A DNA stretch of 64,000 bases from Chloroflexus aurantiacus J-10-fl (GTDB lineage: Bacteria > Chloroflexota > Chloroflexia > Chloroflexales > Chloroflexaceae). Under the pieces are notes generated by a model. That model was given only the letters and a program-made list of their open reading frames with translations, made no database searches and was not told the DNA's origin. The translations under genes and the position numbers were made by a program. The DNA is taken from NCBI RefSeq assembly GCF_000018865.1, contig NC_010175.1, positions 2,604,001 to 2,668,000 of the forward strand. The letters run 5' to 3'. Positions 35,134 through 45,116 of this stretch are shown piece by piece; the first letter of the stretch is position 1, and each line of letters begins with the position of its first letter.

Positions 35134-36291
35134 CTATCTTCGGTTCAGTTCGTGTGCCAGATCGGTAATGATTGACACCAATCGTGGCCAGGACTCGGCC
35201 CGTTCGGTAGCTGAAGCCTGTACATTAGCCGTGAGGCACGGTGCCAGATCATCCTGGAAATAGCGCACAATGGCCTGGGCGAGGGCATGCGCATCCTGTG
35301 GCGGCACAATCAGGCCGGTAACTCCATCTTGCACAACTTCTGGTAGTCCACCAACATTGGTTGTAATCACCGGTTTACCAAAACCAAACGCGAGCTGGAC
35401 AACCGCACTCTGGGTGGCCGAGACGTAAGGTAAAACAACAACATCGGCCGTACTGAAGATTGCCGGCAGTTCTTCGTTTGATACATAGCGATCAACGAAT
35501 GTTATTGCCTCAGTCACCCCAAACTCGGCTGCGTAGCGCTGATAGTATGCCGGCGATCCCCAGATTTCACCCACGACGAGCAAATGAACGTCAAGCTGTT
35601 GCCGAACCTGAGCCAGAGCTTGAATCAGATATTCCAACCCTTTGTAGGGGCGAACAAATCCAAAAAAGAGCAATATCCGACGCTGGTCAGGTACCTGCCA
35701 CTGGTGGCGCAGTGCGGCATTGACAGCAGAGGCTGCATTAGTCAAGATCGGCTCATACGTGGGCAGAAATGCCTTCACAATCCGGGCATGAGGGAGCAAG
35801 GCCCGCGCCCGGTAGCGATCTGGTTCACTGTGTACGATGAGGGCATCAGCCCGGCGCAGTACTGTCATCGCCAGCCGCCGATCAATCACTCCGCCGCCGT
35901 CATGTGGTAATACGTTGTGACAGATCATGGCAATCTTCGTTGCCGGTGGCCGTTTAAGCAGACTCGAAATAACGGTCAGGCTGGGTGTCCAGTACGGAAC
36001 CCACCACTGTAATAAAAGGAGATCGGGTTGATCGGCTCGCACCCGGCGCACCAGACGCCACCAGGTAAAGGGATTTATCGGATCAAGCAAGTACTCGCAC
36101 TCAACCCGTAGCGGTGCAGTGCTTGGATCGCGATCACTACGGCCTGGAAAGAGCCAGGTCGGGTATTGGCGGGTAAAGGAGTAGAAAAATGTGGTATGCC
36201 CGGCCGCTCGAAGGTGGTGAACCAACATGGTGCTGTAATGGGCAATACCACCGCGAAAAGGATATGTTGGTCCCACAACTGCAATACGCAC
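35134..36291 (-). CDS. GT4-family glycosyltransferase
   Basis: About 385 residues from a GTG at 36291, chosen because GGAGG lies eight bases upstream and the start shares one base with the stop of the preceding gene. The protein opens with RIAVVGPTYPFRGGIAHYS (acceptor loop). FFGFVRPYKGLEYLIQAL and the C-terminal region AFGFGKPVITTNVGGLPEVV show the GT4 donor site, though the first Glu of E-x7-E is replaced by Phe/Gly, which occurs in some retaining GT4 enzymes. Middle gene of the operon with the GT-C-like membrane protein and the other GT4. Confidence 0.85.
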   Translation of the reverse strand: MRIAVVGPTYPFRGGIAHYSTMLVHHLRAAGHTTFFYSFTRQYPTWLFPGRSDRDPSTAPLRVECEYLLDPINPFTWWRLVRRVRADQPDLLLLQWWVPYWTPSLTVISSLLKRPPATKIAMICHNVLPHDGGGVIDRRLAMTVLRRADALIVHSEPDRYRARALLPHARIVKAFLPTYEPILTNAASAVNAALRHQWQVPDQRRILLFFGFVRPYKGLEYLIQALAQVRQQLDVHLLVVGEIWGSPAYYQRYAAEFGVTEAITFVDRYVSNEELPAIFSTADVVVLPYVSATQSAVVQLAFGFGKPVITTNVGGLPEVVQDGVTGLIVPPQDAHALAQAIVRYFQDDLAPCLTANVQASATERAESWPRLVSIITDLAHELNRR

Positions 36292-38309
36292 TAGCGAATC
36301 CTCCAAATGCTTACTCCGTCCTGGCGGTAGATAACCTCATAATAGGGAGATTGATCGATCTGTCCCGGATCAAGGTATTCGTTCGCCGGATTGGCGGCTG
36401 GTCCATTGTAGAGAAACGTGAACCCGTTCGCACGGAGTGCAGTTGCAGCTTCCGCGCTACCAATTGGGTGTTGTTGGATCGACTGGTTCAGTTGGGCGAT
36501 ATTCCGTAGGGTATCGGGCGGATCGACGGCTTCAAACCCTACCGCCATTGGTAACAGATTGGTGCGACGACCGGTGAGAAAACTCAACCACCAACCGCCA
36601 TCATTTCCGGCATAGACATACCCACCGTAAGCCGGGAAACCGTTCACATAAATTGCCGCATCCTCCGGCAGGTTAGTTTTAATCCACTGTGCTGCCGCCA
36701 GATCAGCCGGTGTCGCCAGTTGGTATGCCGGATCAAGGATGGTTGCCTGCATGTGTGTGCCCCAACCGAGGATTGCCAGACCTGTGATAAGCTGCGCAGT
36801 TATGATCGTACCAACGTTGTGCCGCCAGTTCACCGGCAATACCAGTGCCAGACTACGCATCAAGAAAAACCAACCGGCACCGGCAGCCGGAGCGATTGCC
36901 AGGTATGCGCCGATTAAGACGGTGAATGCCGTAATCATCCCCTGCCCGTTCAGTCCAAGCAGTTGTGGGTTGGCTACCAGCCATGCCAGGACGGCCCATA
37001 CCACCAGGACGACCCCACTACTCTGCCGACGCCAGAGCAGACTCGCCAGTCCCAGTGCAGCGAATGGAAAGAGGCCGGCATGAAATGCAGCGCCAATCGT
37101 CTCAAGTGCGATAGGGTTACTGGTTTCAGCACTTGTATTGAGTAGCGCGGAAGCCAGGCGCGTGATTTGGCCTTGCTGCACGCGCCATAGCCAGGGAGAG
37201 GCCAGCAACACCGCTCCCAGCGCACCAATTGCACCCACAGCACCCAGACGGAGCAATATCTGCCATCGCAGCGGGGTTCGCAACCCAACGCCGACAATGG
37301 TATAGGCGATAACGAAGCAGATTGCCAGTACCGCCACGCGATAATGACTCAGGGCCAACCCGGCACTTGTTAGCCAGGCCAGGAACAATGGATGGCGCAG
37401 GTCGCGCCACGAACGATGTGGCTGCAATGCCCGGTCAATCAACGTCATCCAGGCGATGGCCGCTGCTGGCAAGACCGTCTGCCCGGCCAGTTGGGTATAG
37501 CGTCCCCAATTGACATAATATGCCGGATAAAAACTGAGGAAGCCAACGACCAGTGCAGCCCATACACCGGTCAGTCGTGAATGGGTGAGACGGGCCGTCA
37601 ATAGATACAGCAATGGCACGGCCAGACCATTCATCACCTGTCCCACCAGAATAACCCCCTGAGCGGCTGAGATACCGGTGAGCCAGTGCCACCATGCGGC
37701 CATGGCGTGAAAGGCATAGTGGTAAGTGAAGGTTATCGCCGGTGCGTATGGCTGCCACGAGTGAAACAGACCACCGTGGTCAATTAACAACTGGGTGATG
37801 ACAGTGTGATGGTATGAGTCGCCGAATAATCCCACCGGAACCGTGCGGACGACAAAGAGGCGCACTGCCAGAGCAGCGATAGTGAGCGACACCACGATCC
37901 ATCCGATCAGGTGTCTGTGCGAATACGTTGCTAATCGGTAGGGTTGCAGTGGCCAGAACGCTACAACAGCCAGCACAGCCAGCAGAATCCAGGCTGCTCC
38001 ACCATGCCAGCGCCAGCCGATCAGTTCACTGAACAGCAGCAGGATTGGCATGACAACACAACTGAGGCTAGTAGCAAGGGCTAACCGTTCAAACCAGAGT
38101 AGTGGTATGGGGTACAGCCAGCGTAATGTGGCCAGTCCAGGAATTGTAAAGAGCAACAAACCACCCACTATGGTTAACGGTACCTGGAGCAATGACCAGG
38201 TCATCCACCAGAGCAATCCTGGCGCTGCCATGCTGATAACCGCCGCCAACCAGATGATTGGTAACCAGATTTCCAGGCGGGAAAAGGTGTATGTGCGAGT
38301 GGTAATCAC
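36291..38309 (-). CDS. Multipass membrane protein, GT-C-like (paralogue of 25715-27751)
   Basis: A 672-residue protein with about 13 membrane segments and a small C-terminal soluble domain. It shares in order FTYHYAFH, PAYYVNWGRYTQLAG and GGWWLSFLTGRRT with the protein at 25715. It heads a unit with two GT4 glycosyltransferases (one-base overlap, then stop-start abutment), so a role in making or exporting a surface glycan or glycolipid is likely. Whether it transfers sugars or moves lipid-linked glycans cannot be decided from sequence. Confidence 0.65.
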   Translation of the reverse strand: MITTRTYTFSRLEIWLPIIWLAAVISMAAPGLLWWMTWSLLQVPLTIVGGLLLFTIPGLATLRWLYPIPLLWFERLALATSLSCVVMPILLLFSELIGWRWHGGAAWILLAVLAVVAFWPLQPYRLATYSHRHLIGWIVVSLTIAALAVRLFVVRTVPVGLFGDSYHHTVITQLLIDHGGLFHSWQPYAPAITFTYHYAFHAMAAWWHWLTGISAAQGVILVGQVMNGLAVPLLYLLTARLTHSRLTGVWAALVVGFLSFYPAYYVNWGRYTQLAGQTVLPAAAIAWMTLIDRALQPHRSWRDLRHPLFLAWLTSAGLALSHYRVAVLAICFVIAYTIVGVGLRTPLRWQILLRLGAVGAIGALGAVLLASPWLWRVQQGQITRLASALLNTSAETSNPIALETIGAAFHAGLFPFAALGLASLLWRRQSSGVVLVVWAVLAWLVANPQLLGLNGQGMITAFTVLIGAYLAIAPAAGAGWFFLMRSLALVLPVNWRHNVGTIITAQLITGLAILGWGTHMQATILDPAYQLATPADLAAAQWIKTNLPEDAAIYVNGFPAYGGYVYAGNDGGWWLSFLTGRRTNLLPMAVGFEAVDPPDTLRNIAQLNQSIQQHPIGSAEAATALRANGFTFLYNGPAANPANEYLDPGQIDQSPYYEVIYRQDGVSIWRIR

Positions 38310-38586
38310 AGGTAAACTCTATACCCATAGTGCAATGCTGCCAAAAGGCGTGCTTATTGTAGCACGCCTTATTGCATAGTTTGCAGCAGCTATATTGCCA
38401 TCTATCGGTGAGGGGAGCGGTGACGCACACTCTAAGCTGACAGTGATCAATGCTTGCTGGACGGAAGCTGTATTTCCACGTGCCACGCAGCGCTGCTCAC
38501 TGTAGCACCGAACGGGTAAGCAAGTTGCCTGTCAGCCCACGCTGTATCGCGGAATGCTTGAAAGGCTCTGCATTCAGGATATTAAA

Positions 38587-39336
38587 CTACGTGTTAAATT
38601 GCTGCCAGAAGATTTGCTCGTACTCCCGGGCCGCTTTCTCAACCGCTTCTTTCGACATTAGATGCATGCGAACCAGAAGCTGACCCAGGCTATAGCGCTT
38701 TCCTTGCTGATCCAGGCGAATCTGTTCGGTGAGCACTGCTTCCAGTTGGGCAGCAGTGATATATCCCTTTTCAACCAGATATTCGCCTAACACCTGGGGT
38801 GCTGTGCGTGCCCGACTCCGCTCTTGCTGCTGAATGATCAAGGCTTTGGCGAGTTTGGCAGGTGTGATCATGCCACGCCGTAAAAGTAGTTGCCCGATCC
38901 GTCGATCCGATACCAGCAGACTACCACGACGTTGCTCGGCCAGCACTTCATTTAGTTCCGCTTCGGTAATGGCTCCTATCGAGATGAGAATGTCGCCGAT
39001 TAACCGTGGCTTCGGTGGTTCGTGGAAATAGGGCGTCTTTACGTCGGAAAGTAATCGCATCGTGCGGATTTCGTTCAGCCGTTGCTGGGCAAACATGTCA
39101 GCAGGATCAACAGCCAGTCGTGCTTCCAGATACGCAATCTGTAGCTCCTCATCATCAGGCGCCAGAATTGATGCCCGTTCCAGACAATCTTTGCGCTGGC
39201 GTGCATCTTGTACCAGCTTGCTCAAGGCTACCCAGGCATCACGACACTGGTGACCTTCAAGCAAGTGTTTACGAATACTTGCCATATCCTGGCTGTGTAA
39301 TGCGATGAACGGGCACGGAACCTGACACTGTTTCAT
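38587..39336 (-). CDS. MshEN/GspE-N-like helical repeat protein without ATPase domain
   Basis: About 249 residues from ATG 39336; the longer frame to 39432 has no ribosome site and a basic, unstructured lead. After a Cys/His-containing helical stretch (CQVPCPFIALH) and a TPR-like part, three related ~55-residue repeats follow, each with the pattern I-G-E/D-x-L-hydrophobic-x2-G-x-I-T-x2-Q/E-L. Examples are IGDILISIGAITEAEL and LGEYLVEKGYITAAQL. This is the pattern of the N-terminal domain of type II secretion and type IV pilus ATPases, which can bind c-di-GMP in MshE. The ATPase domain is absent, so it may be a regulator or adaptor. Function unknown. Confidence 0.7.
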   Translation of the reverse strand: MKQCQVPCPFIALHSQDMASIRKHLLEGHQCRDAWVALSKLVQDARQRKDCLERASILAPDDEELQIAYLEARLAVDPADMFAQQRLNEIRTMRLLSDVKTPYFHEPPKPRLIGDILISIGAITEAELNEVLAEQRRGSLLVSDRRIGQLLLRRGMITPAKLAKALIIQQQERSRARTAPQVLGEYLVEKGYITAAQLEAVLTEQIRLDQQGKRYSLGQLLVRMHLMSKEAVEKAAREYEQIFWQQFNT

Positions 39337-39448
39337 TTGGTAGACCCTGTCGTATACCCTTTGCATAGGTGCTGCGACGCAAATCTTGATTTGCTTAACT
39401 GCTGTGTGTGACTTTATATTATACACGCTCAAGTCATGATTGCATAGG

Positions 39449-39462
39449 AGTACTTAAGTACT
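39449..39462. promoter_or_regulatory. Perfect 14-base palindrome immediately before the hom start
   Basis: AGTACTTAAGTACT ends one base before the ATG and begins inside the ribosome site (AGGAG at 39447-39451). Anything bound here, or the fold in RNA, would block translation. No known operator was matched. Confidence 0.5.
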
Positions 39463-39463
39463 T

Positions 39464-40528
39464 ATGGACACCGTTCACACTCTTCTTACCGGTTTAGGGA
39501 ATATTGGTCGCACCTTCCTTGAGATGTTAATCGCCGATCCTGAGCGTTTACCGCGTCGCTATGGCTTCCGTCTCAAGATTGTCGGCGTTGCCGACTCTAC
39601 GGGTGTCGCCCTTGATCCATCTGGGCTTGATCTGGCAGCGATTGTTGATCTCAAACGACGGCGGCTTGGAGTACGAGAGTTGCCGGCCTTTCGGTCCGAT
39701 CTCAATCCGGTTACCCTGGCGCAGACAGCCGAATATGATCTCGTGTTAGAAGCAACGCCAACCAATCTTCGTGATGGTCAGCCAGGACTTGACATCGTTC
39801 GCTCAGCGCTTCAACGCGGCAAAGCTGCGGTTCTGGCCAGTAAAGGCCCGCTGGTGTTGGCATTTCAAGAGCTGGCGAGACTTAGCGATTGGGCTGATGA
39901 TCTTTCACCCCATAGCCAGCGTCCACCGTTGCGCTTTTCTGGTGCGGTTGGCGGCGCTTTGCCGACGATTAATTTTGGCCGACGTGATCTGGCTGGTGCC
40001 CAGATCGAACGCGCAGAACTGGTGGTGAATGGCACAACCCAGGTCATTCTCGAACAGATGGCTGCCGGTGCCGATTTCGCCACTGCCCTGGCCGAGGCAC
40101 AGCGGCAGGGCATCGTCGAACCCGATCCCTCACTTGATGTTGATGGCTGGGATGCCGCGAATAAACTGGTCATCTTCGCCAATGCGGTGCTCAATCAGCC
40201 GGCAACACTGGCCGATGTACAGGTGCGCGGTATCCGTGAAGTGAGCGCCGACGATCTGGCAGCGGCCTGGCGTGCCGGTGGACGCATCTCGCTGGTTGCC
40301 ACTGCCGTGCGTCAAACGGATGGAACGTATACTCTCTCGGTCGCGCCAACGGTGTTGACAGCCGACCATCCATTGTCCCGACTGGCGCATGGCGAGATGG
40401 GTTTTGTCATCTACAGCGATAGTGCCGGTCGTTCAACGGTCAGCAGTCTCGAAGATGGCCCTCTCGGTACCTGTCAGGCTATGCTACGTGATGTGATTGA
40501 TATTCGTCATCGTCTGAAGCGTCATTAA
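39464..40528 (+). CDS. hom: Homoserine dehydrogenase
   Basis: A 354-residue NAD(P)-dependent enzyme that reduces aspartate semialdehyde to homoserine (threonine, methionine and isoleucine branch). The nucleotide-binding GLGNIGR is at 10-16, followed by the AVLASKGPL block, [16 protein letters not shown] and the substrate signature [11 protein letters not shown] with the catalytic Lys region. There is no C-terminal ACT domain, so threonine feedback through ACT is not expected. The end overlaps the convergent MalT-like gene by four bases. A palindrome covers the translation start region. Confidence 0.92.
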   Translation: MDTVHTLLTGLGNIGRTFLEMLIADPERLPRRYGFRLKIVGVADSTGVALDPSGLDLAAIVDLKRRRLGVRELPAFRSDLNPVTLAQTAEYDLVLEATPTNLRDGQPGLDIVRSALQRGKAAVLASKGPLVLAFQELARLSDWADDLSPHSQRPPLRFSGAVGGALPTINFGRRDLAGAQIERAELVVNGTTQVILEQMAAGADFATALAEAQRQGIVEPDPSLDVDGWDAANKLVIFANAVLNQPATLADVQVRGIREVSADDLAAAWRAGGRISLVATAVRQTDGTYTLSVAPTVLTADHPLSRLAHGEMGFVIYSDSAGRSTVSSLEDGPLGTCQAMLRDVIDIRHRLKRH

Positions 40529-43275
40529 GGAATCAGACCGAGCCGTCGCCCGCGTGCTACCGCTTGCGTGCGCGAGGCGACGCCCAGTTTACTAAAGATG
40601 TTGTTAACATGCGATTTTACCGTACTGATGGCAATAATCAGGTGACCGGCAATCTCCTGGTTGCTGCGCCCTTCGGCCATCAACCGTAGTACCTCGATCT
40701 CACGCTGGCTGAGCGGTTCGGGCAGCGCATCAGATGAAGGCGTGCTCAGTACAGCAATCGGCGAAGGTTCATAATCGTCAAGGAGCGAGAGCAGGTATTC
40801 CCCAAACGGTGGCAGTCGTTGCCGGCTCAAAAGCTGGTTGAGGATGCGGCGTAGCGGTTCACCTGCCTGTTGAAAAGGGGTAACAATCCGTTCGCTGGTC
40901 GCCAGATCGAGTGCGCTCAGGATAGCCTCTGTGGCATCGTCACCGGCTGCTGCCAGGGCCAATCCGCGCAGCAATGCCGCATCGAGTGGTGAGAGACGTT
41001 GCCAGAGTTCTGTGCCTGATGGTGTACTTAATTCCATTGCCAGATCGTGAAGTGCCTGACAGTCGCCAGTGTCCTGGTAGTGAGCCAGCCGCCATTCATA
41101 GTGAGCACGAGTTATGTGTTCACGAGCATAAAATGCTGCTGTTGGCAGATATTGAAACTCACTTGGCGTGGCCACAATGTTGGTGATGAGTTGGCCGGCT
41201 GCTTCCAAATCACCCTGCTCGATCATAATTTGAGACTCTAAACCATCCAGTACAGCACGTACCCAGCCCACTCGCCGCTGGCGCGCCATAAAGCGGGCCT
41301 GCCGGATGATCCGTAGCGCACCGGGGAGATCATTGCGGGCACGGGCTACCCGTGCCATGACGATCAGCAGACAGAGATAACTGGTGGTATGTCCTGACTT
41401 GATCGCACTTTCCGCTTCGGCCAGGGCCGGTAAGGCACCGGCAAATTCGTGGCGGATCGTATGCAGGTCGGCCAGGGCCAGGAAGGGTAAGCCAATACCA
41501 GGAACGGTTCGATTACGCTGGTGATGCATCATTTGATCGATGGTATCCCGGCAGGCATTAATCGCGTTCGTGTATGCGCCACGCAGCATGAGCGTATAGG
41601 CGTAATCGATCGTTGCCATTGCTGAAATGTACGGCAGGCCAACGTGAAAGCCGTTGACCATGGCTTCGCTGAACGACTGCTCTGCCCGTACCAGATCGCG
41701 TTGGGCAATACAGGCGTAACCCAGGTCTTTGGCGATTCGCATCCGTAGTGATTGGTAATCGCTCTGCAACCAGTTCAGCGCCTGTTTTCCTTCTGCTATC
41801 ACCTGATCGGTATCACCCTGTAAGGCCGCCAGACGTACCCGTACCGCACTCAATTCACCGCGTAAATTCGCAATTGGTCCAATAGGCGTTGCTGCACCAC
41901 TGGCGACGCCGGCCAGGGCGCGTTCGGCAACCGCAATCCAATGGGCAGCCTCATCAACCTGATAATCTGCCGTCGCCAGCCAGGCTCGTAAGAGAGCCAG
42001 TCGTGGATGACGCTCAAAAGCCTCTACAGGAAGAGATGGTAACCATCGCCGGAGCGTTACCTCGCCGACCTGTGAAATGACCGCTAAACCAATTGGTTCC
42101 AGCATAGCAACAACATCGTCAAATGCCTGTGCCTGCAACGCATGGTTGACTGCTTGCGTCAGCATGCCATGCGCTGCGTACCACGCCCCGGCCCGACGAT
42201 GCAGGATCGCCACCTGGTCTGGTGAGTGACTTGCCATCAGTCGATCCCGTAAAACCTCGGCGAACAGATGATGATACCGGTACCAGACCCGCTCGCTACC
42301 GAGCGGAAAGAGAAAGAGATTGTTACGCTCAAGTTCGGTCAGGATTTGTTGACTTGATTGAACCGGTGTTCGTACCTCTGTTTCATCATGGACACCGATA
42401 ACTGCATCGCATAGCGCTCCACACAACTGATCGAGGATGGATGTCTGAAGGAGAAATTGTTGTAACTGGTGTGATAAATGGTTAAATACATCTTCAATTA
42501 AATAATCTGCAACGTAGCGATTACCACTGATTAATTCATCAATCAATTCACCACGGTTAACCCGATCACGGATCGCCAGTGCAATCAGTCGTAAGCCGGC
42601 CGGCCAGCCCTCAGTACTTTCCAGTAATGCCACGATCTGATCGCGACTCAAGGGTAGTTCCATCGTTTCAAGCAGAAAGGCTGCCGTCTCTTCAGGGTTA
42701 AAGGCCAAATCGAAACTACGCAACTCGGTGAGATGACCACGGGCGCGCCAGCGCGCCAGAGGCAGTGGTGGATCGCGGCGGCTGGCAATCAGTAAACGGC
42801 AACGGGGTGGCAGGTGATCGATGAGAAAGGTAATCGCGTTATGAATGAGCGGATCGTTGATCAGATGGTAGTCATCGAGCACAATGACCGTTGGCCCGGC
42901 TGTCTCGGCCAGATCGTTCAGTAGTTCAGCACACCATTGTGTCGTATCAATTTCAGAGTCTTCACTTAACAGTGCCTGCAACTGTGCACGTCGCTCATGT
43001 GGCAAATTACTCAACGCCTCCAGCAAGTAGGCCAGTAAACGGCGAATATCATTGTCGGTCTCATCAAGACTCAACCAGGCAATGTGTGACCATTCTTTGC
43101 GGGCCTCAACAATCCATTCAGCCAGCAACGATGTTTTACCGTAGCCGGCCGGTGCCGCAATCAATACCAATCGACTGTGCAGGGCAAGCCGTAACTGTTC
43201 GTACAAGCGGGGACGTGGAAGCAACGAAGGCCGCACTTCCGGCGGCTGCAATTTGGTGCGCACAAGTGGCATCAT
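40525..43275 (-). CDS. MalT-like STAND ATPase transcriptional regulator
   Basis: A 916-residue LuxR-family large regulator. The start at ATG 43275 has GGAG seven bases upstream; the longer frame adds 50 unlikely residues. The NTPase domain has Walker [10 protein letters not shown] (44-48 core) and a Walker B in TVIVLDDYH. Next is a winged-helix region, a long helical TPR-like sensor region (about 400-830), and a C-terminal LuxR helix-turn-helix ([18 protein letters not shown]). In the family an inducer and ATP drive oligomerisation and activation. It is divergent from the sugar transporter operon starting at 43831, so that operon is the natural target; this is inferred from position only. Confidence 0.92.
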   Translation of the reverse strand: MMPLVRTKLQPPEVRPSLLPRPRLYEQLRLALHSRLVLIAAPAGYGKTSLLAEWIVEARKEWSHIAWLSLDETDNDIRRLLAYLLEALSNLPHERRAQLQALLSEDSEIDTTQWCAELLNDLAETAGPTVIVLDDYHLINDPLIHNAITFLIDHLPPRCRLLIASRRDPPLPLARWRARGHLTELRSFDLAFNPEETAAFLLETMELPLSRDQIVALLESTEGWPAGLRLIALAIRDRVNRGELIDELISGNRYVADYLIEDVFNHLSHQLQQFLLQTSILDQLCGALCDAVIGVHDETEVRTPVQSSQQILTELERNNLFLFPLGSERVWYRYHHLFAEVLRDRLMASHSPDQVAILHRRAGAWYAAHGMLTQAVNHALQAQAFDDVVAMLEPIGLAVISQVGEVTLRRWLPSLPVEAFERHPRLALLRAWLATADYQVDEAAHWIAVAERALAGVASGAATPIGPIANLRGELSAVRVRLAALQGDTDQVIAEGKQALNWLQSDYQSLRMRIAKDLGYACIAQRDLVRAEQSFSEAMVNGFHVGLPYISAMATIDYAYTLMLRGAYTNAINACRDTIDQMMHHQRNRTVPGIGLPFLALADLHTIRHEFAGALPALAEAESAIKSGHTTSYLCLLIVMARVARARNDLPGALRIIRQARFMARQRRVGWVRAVLDGLESQIMIEQGDLEAAGQLITNIVATPSEFQYLPTAAFYAREHITRAHYEWRLAHYQDTGDCQALHDLAMELSTPSGTELWQRLSPLDAALLRGLALAAAGDDATEAILSALDLATSERIVTPFQQAGEPLRRILNQLLSRQRLPPFGEYLLSLLDDYEPSPIAVLSTPSSDALPEPLSQREIEVLRLMAEGRSNQEIAGHLIIAISTVKSHVNNIFSKLGVASRTQAVARGRRLGLIP

Positions 43276-43830
43276 ATGCCGTCTCCGTGCAATGATGGAA
43301 AGTTGGTAGCTGGTTTGGAACACCGTTGCACTATCTAGTCTACCACGGCTGATGCCCGAATGGTAGGTCGGTGTTATGCAAGATGGCTTGCGCTTATCTG
43401 CGTAATCTGCATACGCTCTACGCAACGGCTACATAACGCTATACCGGGAGTGTGTTGCTGAAAGCTTCCCGCTATACGCGAAGATACACACATCACGTTG
43501 TGGATGTCCATTCCAGGGGAGTGCCGTCTGCATATACGAGATGACTTCCGCCGGCAGCCCCCTTTTCCTGATGGTGTCCTACCACGCCCAATGACAAATA
43601 AGCCTGACCGACTCTAGGGGTTTTCCCCTAATGTGCGACTAGGGGTGATCCCCCACCGTTTTTCAGGGTGAGACGACTGGGCAATCCGGTGCCGTTATGT
43701 TTCAATAGCGGTATCTGGATAGTGAATTGCTACACACACAGGGAGGTGTACCGGCAGCAAACGATTTCTGCGTGTTGTGATCAGTGTTGTTCGCAATGAG
43801 TTGGGATGTTTGTATTCAAGGAGGACTTTC
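43276..43830. promoter_or_regulatory. Control region between MalT-like regulator and sugar transporter operon
   Basis: 555 bases with no gene. Two short palindromes with TAGGGG half-sites 25 bases apart lie at 43615-43630 (TAGGGG-TTTT-CCCCTA) and 43640-43653 (GGGG-TGAT-CCCC core). Both are preceded by cgact. They lie about 180-215 bases before the lipoprotein start and are good candidates for regulator binding. Confidence 0.5.
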
Positions 43831-44994
43831 ATGTCGAAGAAGACGTTCGGGTTGTTGCTGTCTCTGTTGACAGCCATTGCATTCCTTTTGTCTGCATGTG
43901 GCAGTGGTGGCAGCACCGGTGGCAACACTGGTGGGAGTACGGGTGGTAGCACCGGTGGGAGCACCGGCAATACGCAGCAGCTTGCGGTTGGGATTGTCCT
44001 TCCTACTAAAGATGAACCCCGCTGGATCCAGGATGAGACACGCTTCCGCGAAGCATTGCAGCAGGCCGGTTATCAGGTTGAGATTCTCTTCAGCCAGGGT
44101 TCGTCGGCTAAGGAGAAGGAGAACGTTGAGGCATTGATCGCCAAGGGCATTAAGGTCCTGATCATCTGCCCTCACGATGGTACGGCGGCAGCGGCGGCGG
44201 CTGAAGCTGCGCGGGCGGCTGGCGTGAAGGTGATCTCCTACGACCGCCTGATCCGCGAGACTGATGCGGTTGATTACTACGTCACCTTCGATAGCATTGC
44301 TGTGGGCGCACAACAGGCGCAGTATCTGGTTGATCACGCCAGCGGTACCGGTAATCCGCTCTACCTGTATGCCGGTGCAGCCTCAGACAACAATGCCTTC
44401 CTCTTCTTCGAGGGTGCCTGGAAAGTCTTGCAACCCAAGATTGCCGACGGCACATTCGTGATCAAGAATTCGAGCGAGGCGGTTGCCCTCCAGAACAAGC
44501 TCGACCTCACCCGCGACGAGATGGCGAAGATCATCGGTCAGGTGACCACCAACTGGGATTTCAACACCGCCAAGAATCTGGCCGAGGCAAACCTGACTGC
44601 GGCGACCGCTGCTGACAAGGGCAAAGTCTACATCCTGGCCCCGAACGACGGTACCGCCCGTGCAATCGCCGATGCCTTCGCTGCTGATAAGGATGTCACC
44701 GAGTACTTTGTCACCGGTCAGGATGCTGAGAAGGCTTCTGTGCAATACATCATCGATGGCCGCCAGTCGATGACCGTGTTCAAGGACGTGCGCACGCTGG
44801 TGCAAGACGCTATCAAGGCAGCGGTTGCACTCCTTCAGGATCAGCAGCCCGAAGCCCGTGGCACTTACAACAACGGCAAGAAGGACGTCCCCGCCATTCA
44901 ATCGCCGGTAGTGACGGTCACGCGCGACAACGTGCGCGCAGCCCTGATTGACTCCGGCTACTACAGCGCCAGCGACTTCACCAATCTGCCCTAA
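43831..44994 (+). CDS. chvE: Monosaccharide-binding lipoprotein of ABC transporter (ChvE-like)
   Basis: A 387-residue periplasmic-type binding protein. The lipoprotein signal ends with L20-S-A-C23, so Cys23 is the lipid anchor. A Gly/Ser/Thr linker made of repeated GGST units (about 25-46) tethers the binding domain. The two-lobed domain contains VGIVLPTKDEPRW, the hinge ICPHDGTAAA and VISYDRLI, as in ChvE and XylF proteins for aldopentoses and hexoses. ATG 43831 has AAGGAGG at ideal spacing. The hairpin after the stop and the strong ribosome site suggest higher expression than the membrane components. The symbol is a family label; the sugar bound is unknown. Confidence 0.9.
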   Translation: MSKKTFGLLLSLLTAIAFLLSACGSGGSTGGNTGGSTGGSTGGSTGNTQQLAVGIVLPTKDEPRWIQDETRFREALQQAGYQVEILFSQGSSAKEKENVEALIAKGIKVLIICPHDGTAAAAAAEAARAAGVKVISYDRLIRETDAVDYYVTFDSIAVGAQQAQYLVDHASGTGNPLYLYAGAASDNNAFLFFEGAWKVLQPKIADGTFVIKNSSEAVALQNKLDLTRDEMAKIIGQVTTNWDFNTAKNLAEANLTAATAADKGKVYILAPNDGTARAIADAFAADKDVTEYFVTGQDAEKASVQYIIDGRQSMTVFKDVRTLVQDAIKAAVALLQDQQPEARGTYNNGKKDVPAIQSPVVTVTRDNVRAALIDSGYYSASDFTNLP

Positions 44995-45012
44995 AAGAAT
45001 CTCTCTTCATAA

Positions 45013-45043
45013 AGACCGGGGTTGCCTGTTGCAATCCCGGTCT
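45013..45043 (+). terminator. Hairpin between binding-protein and ATPase genes
   Basis: Thirteen-base arms starting agaccgggg (one G-U pair in RNA) surround ctgtt. It starts 18 bases after the stop and is followed by a weak T run. It probably acts as partial terminator or 3' stabiliser, keeping binding protein in excess. Confidence 0.7.
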
Positions 45044-45116
45044 GTTAAATGATGCCAAAATTGCGGTAAACTTATGAAACACACTCCGGTAAAAAGAATA
45101 CGCAAGGCGGTGTAGC

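Noticed and set aside
43695-43970. Minus-strand frame with PVLPPVLPP repeats
   Set aside because: It is the reverse of the GGST linker of the lipoprotein and has no ribosome site.
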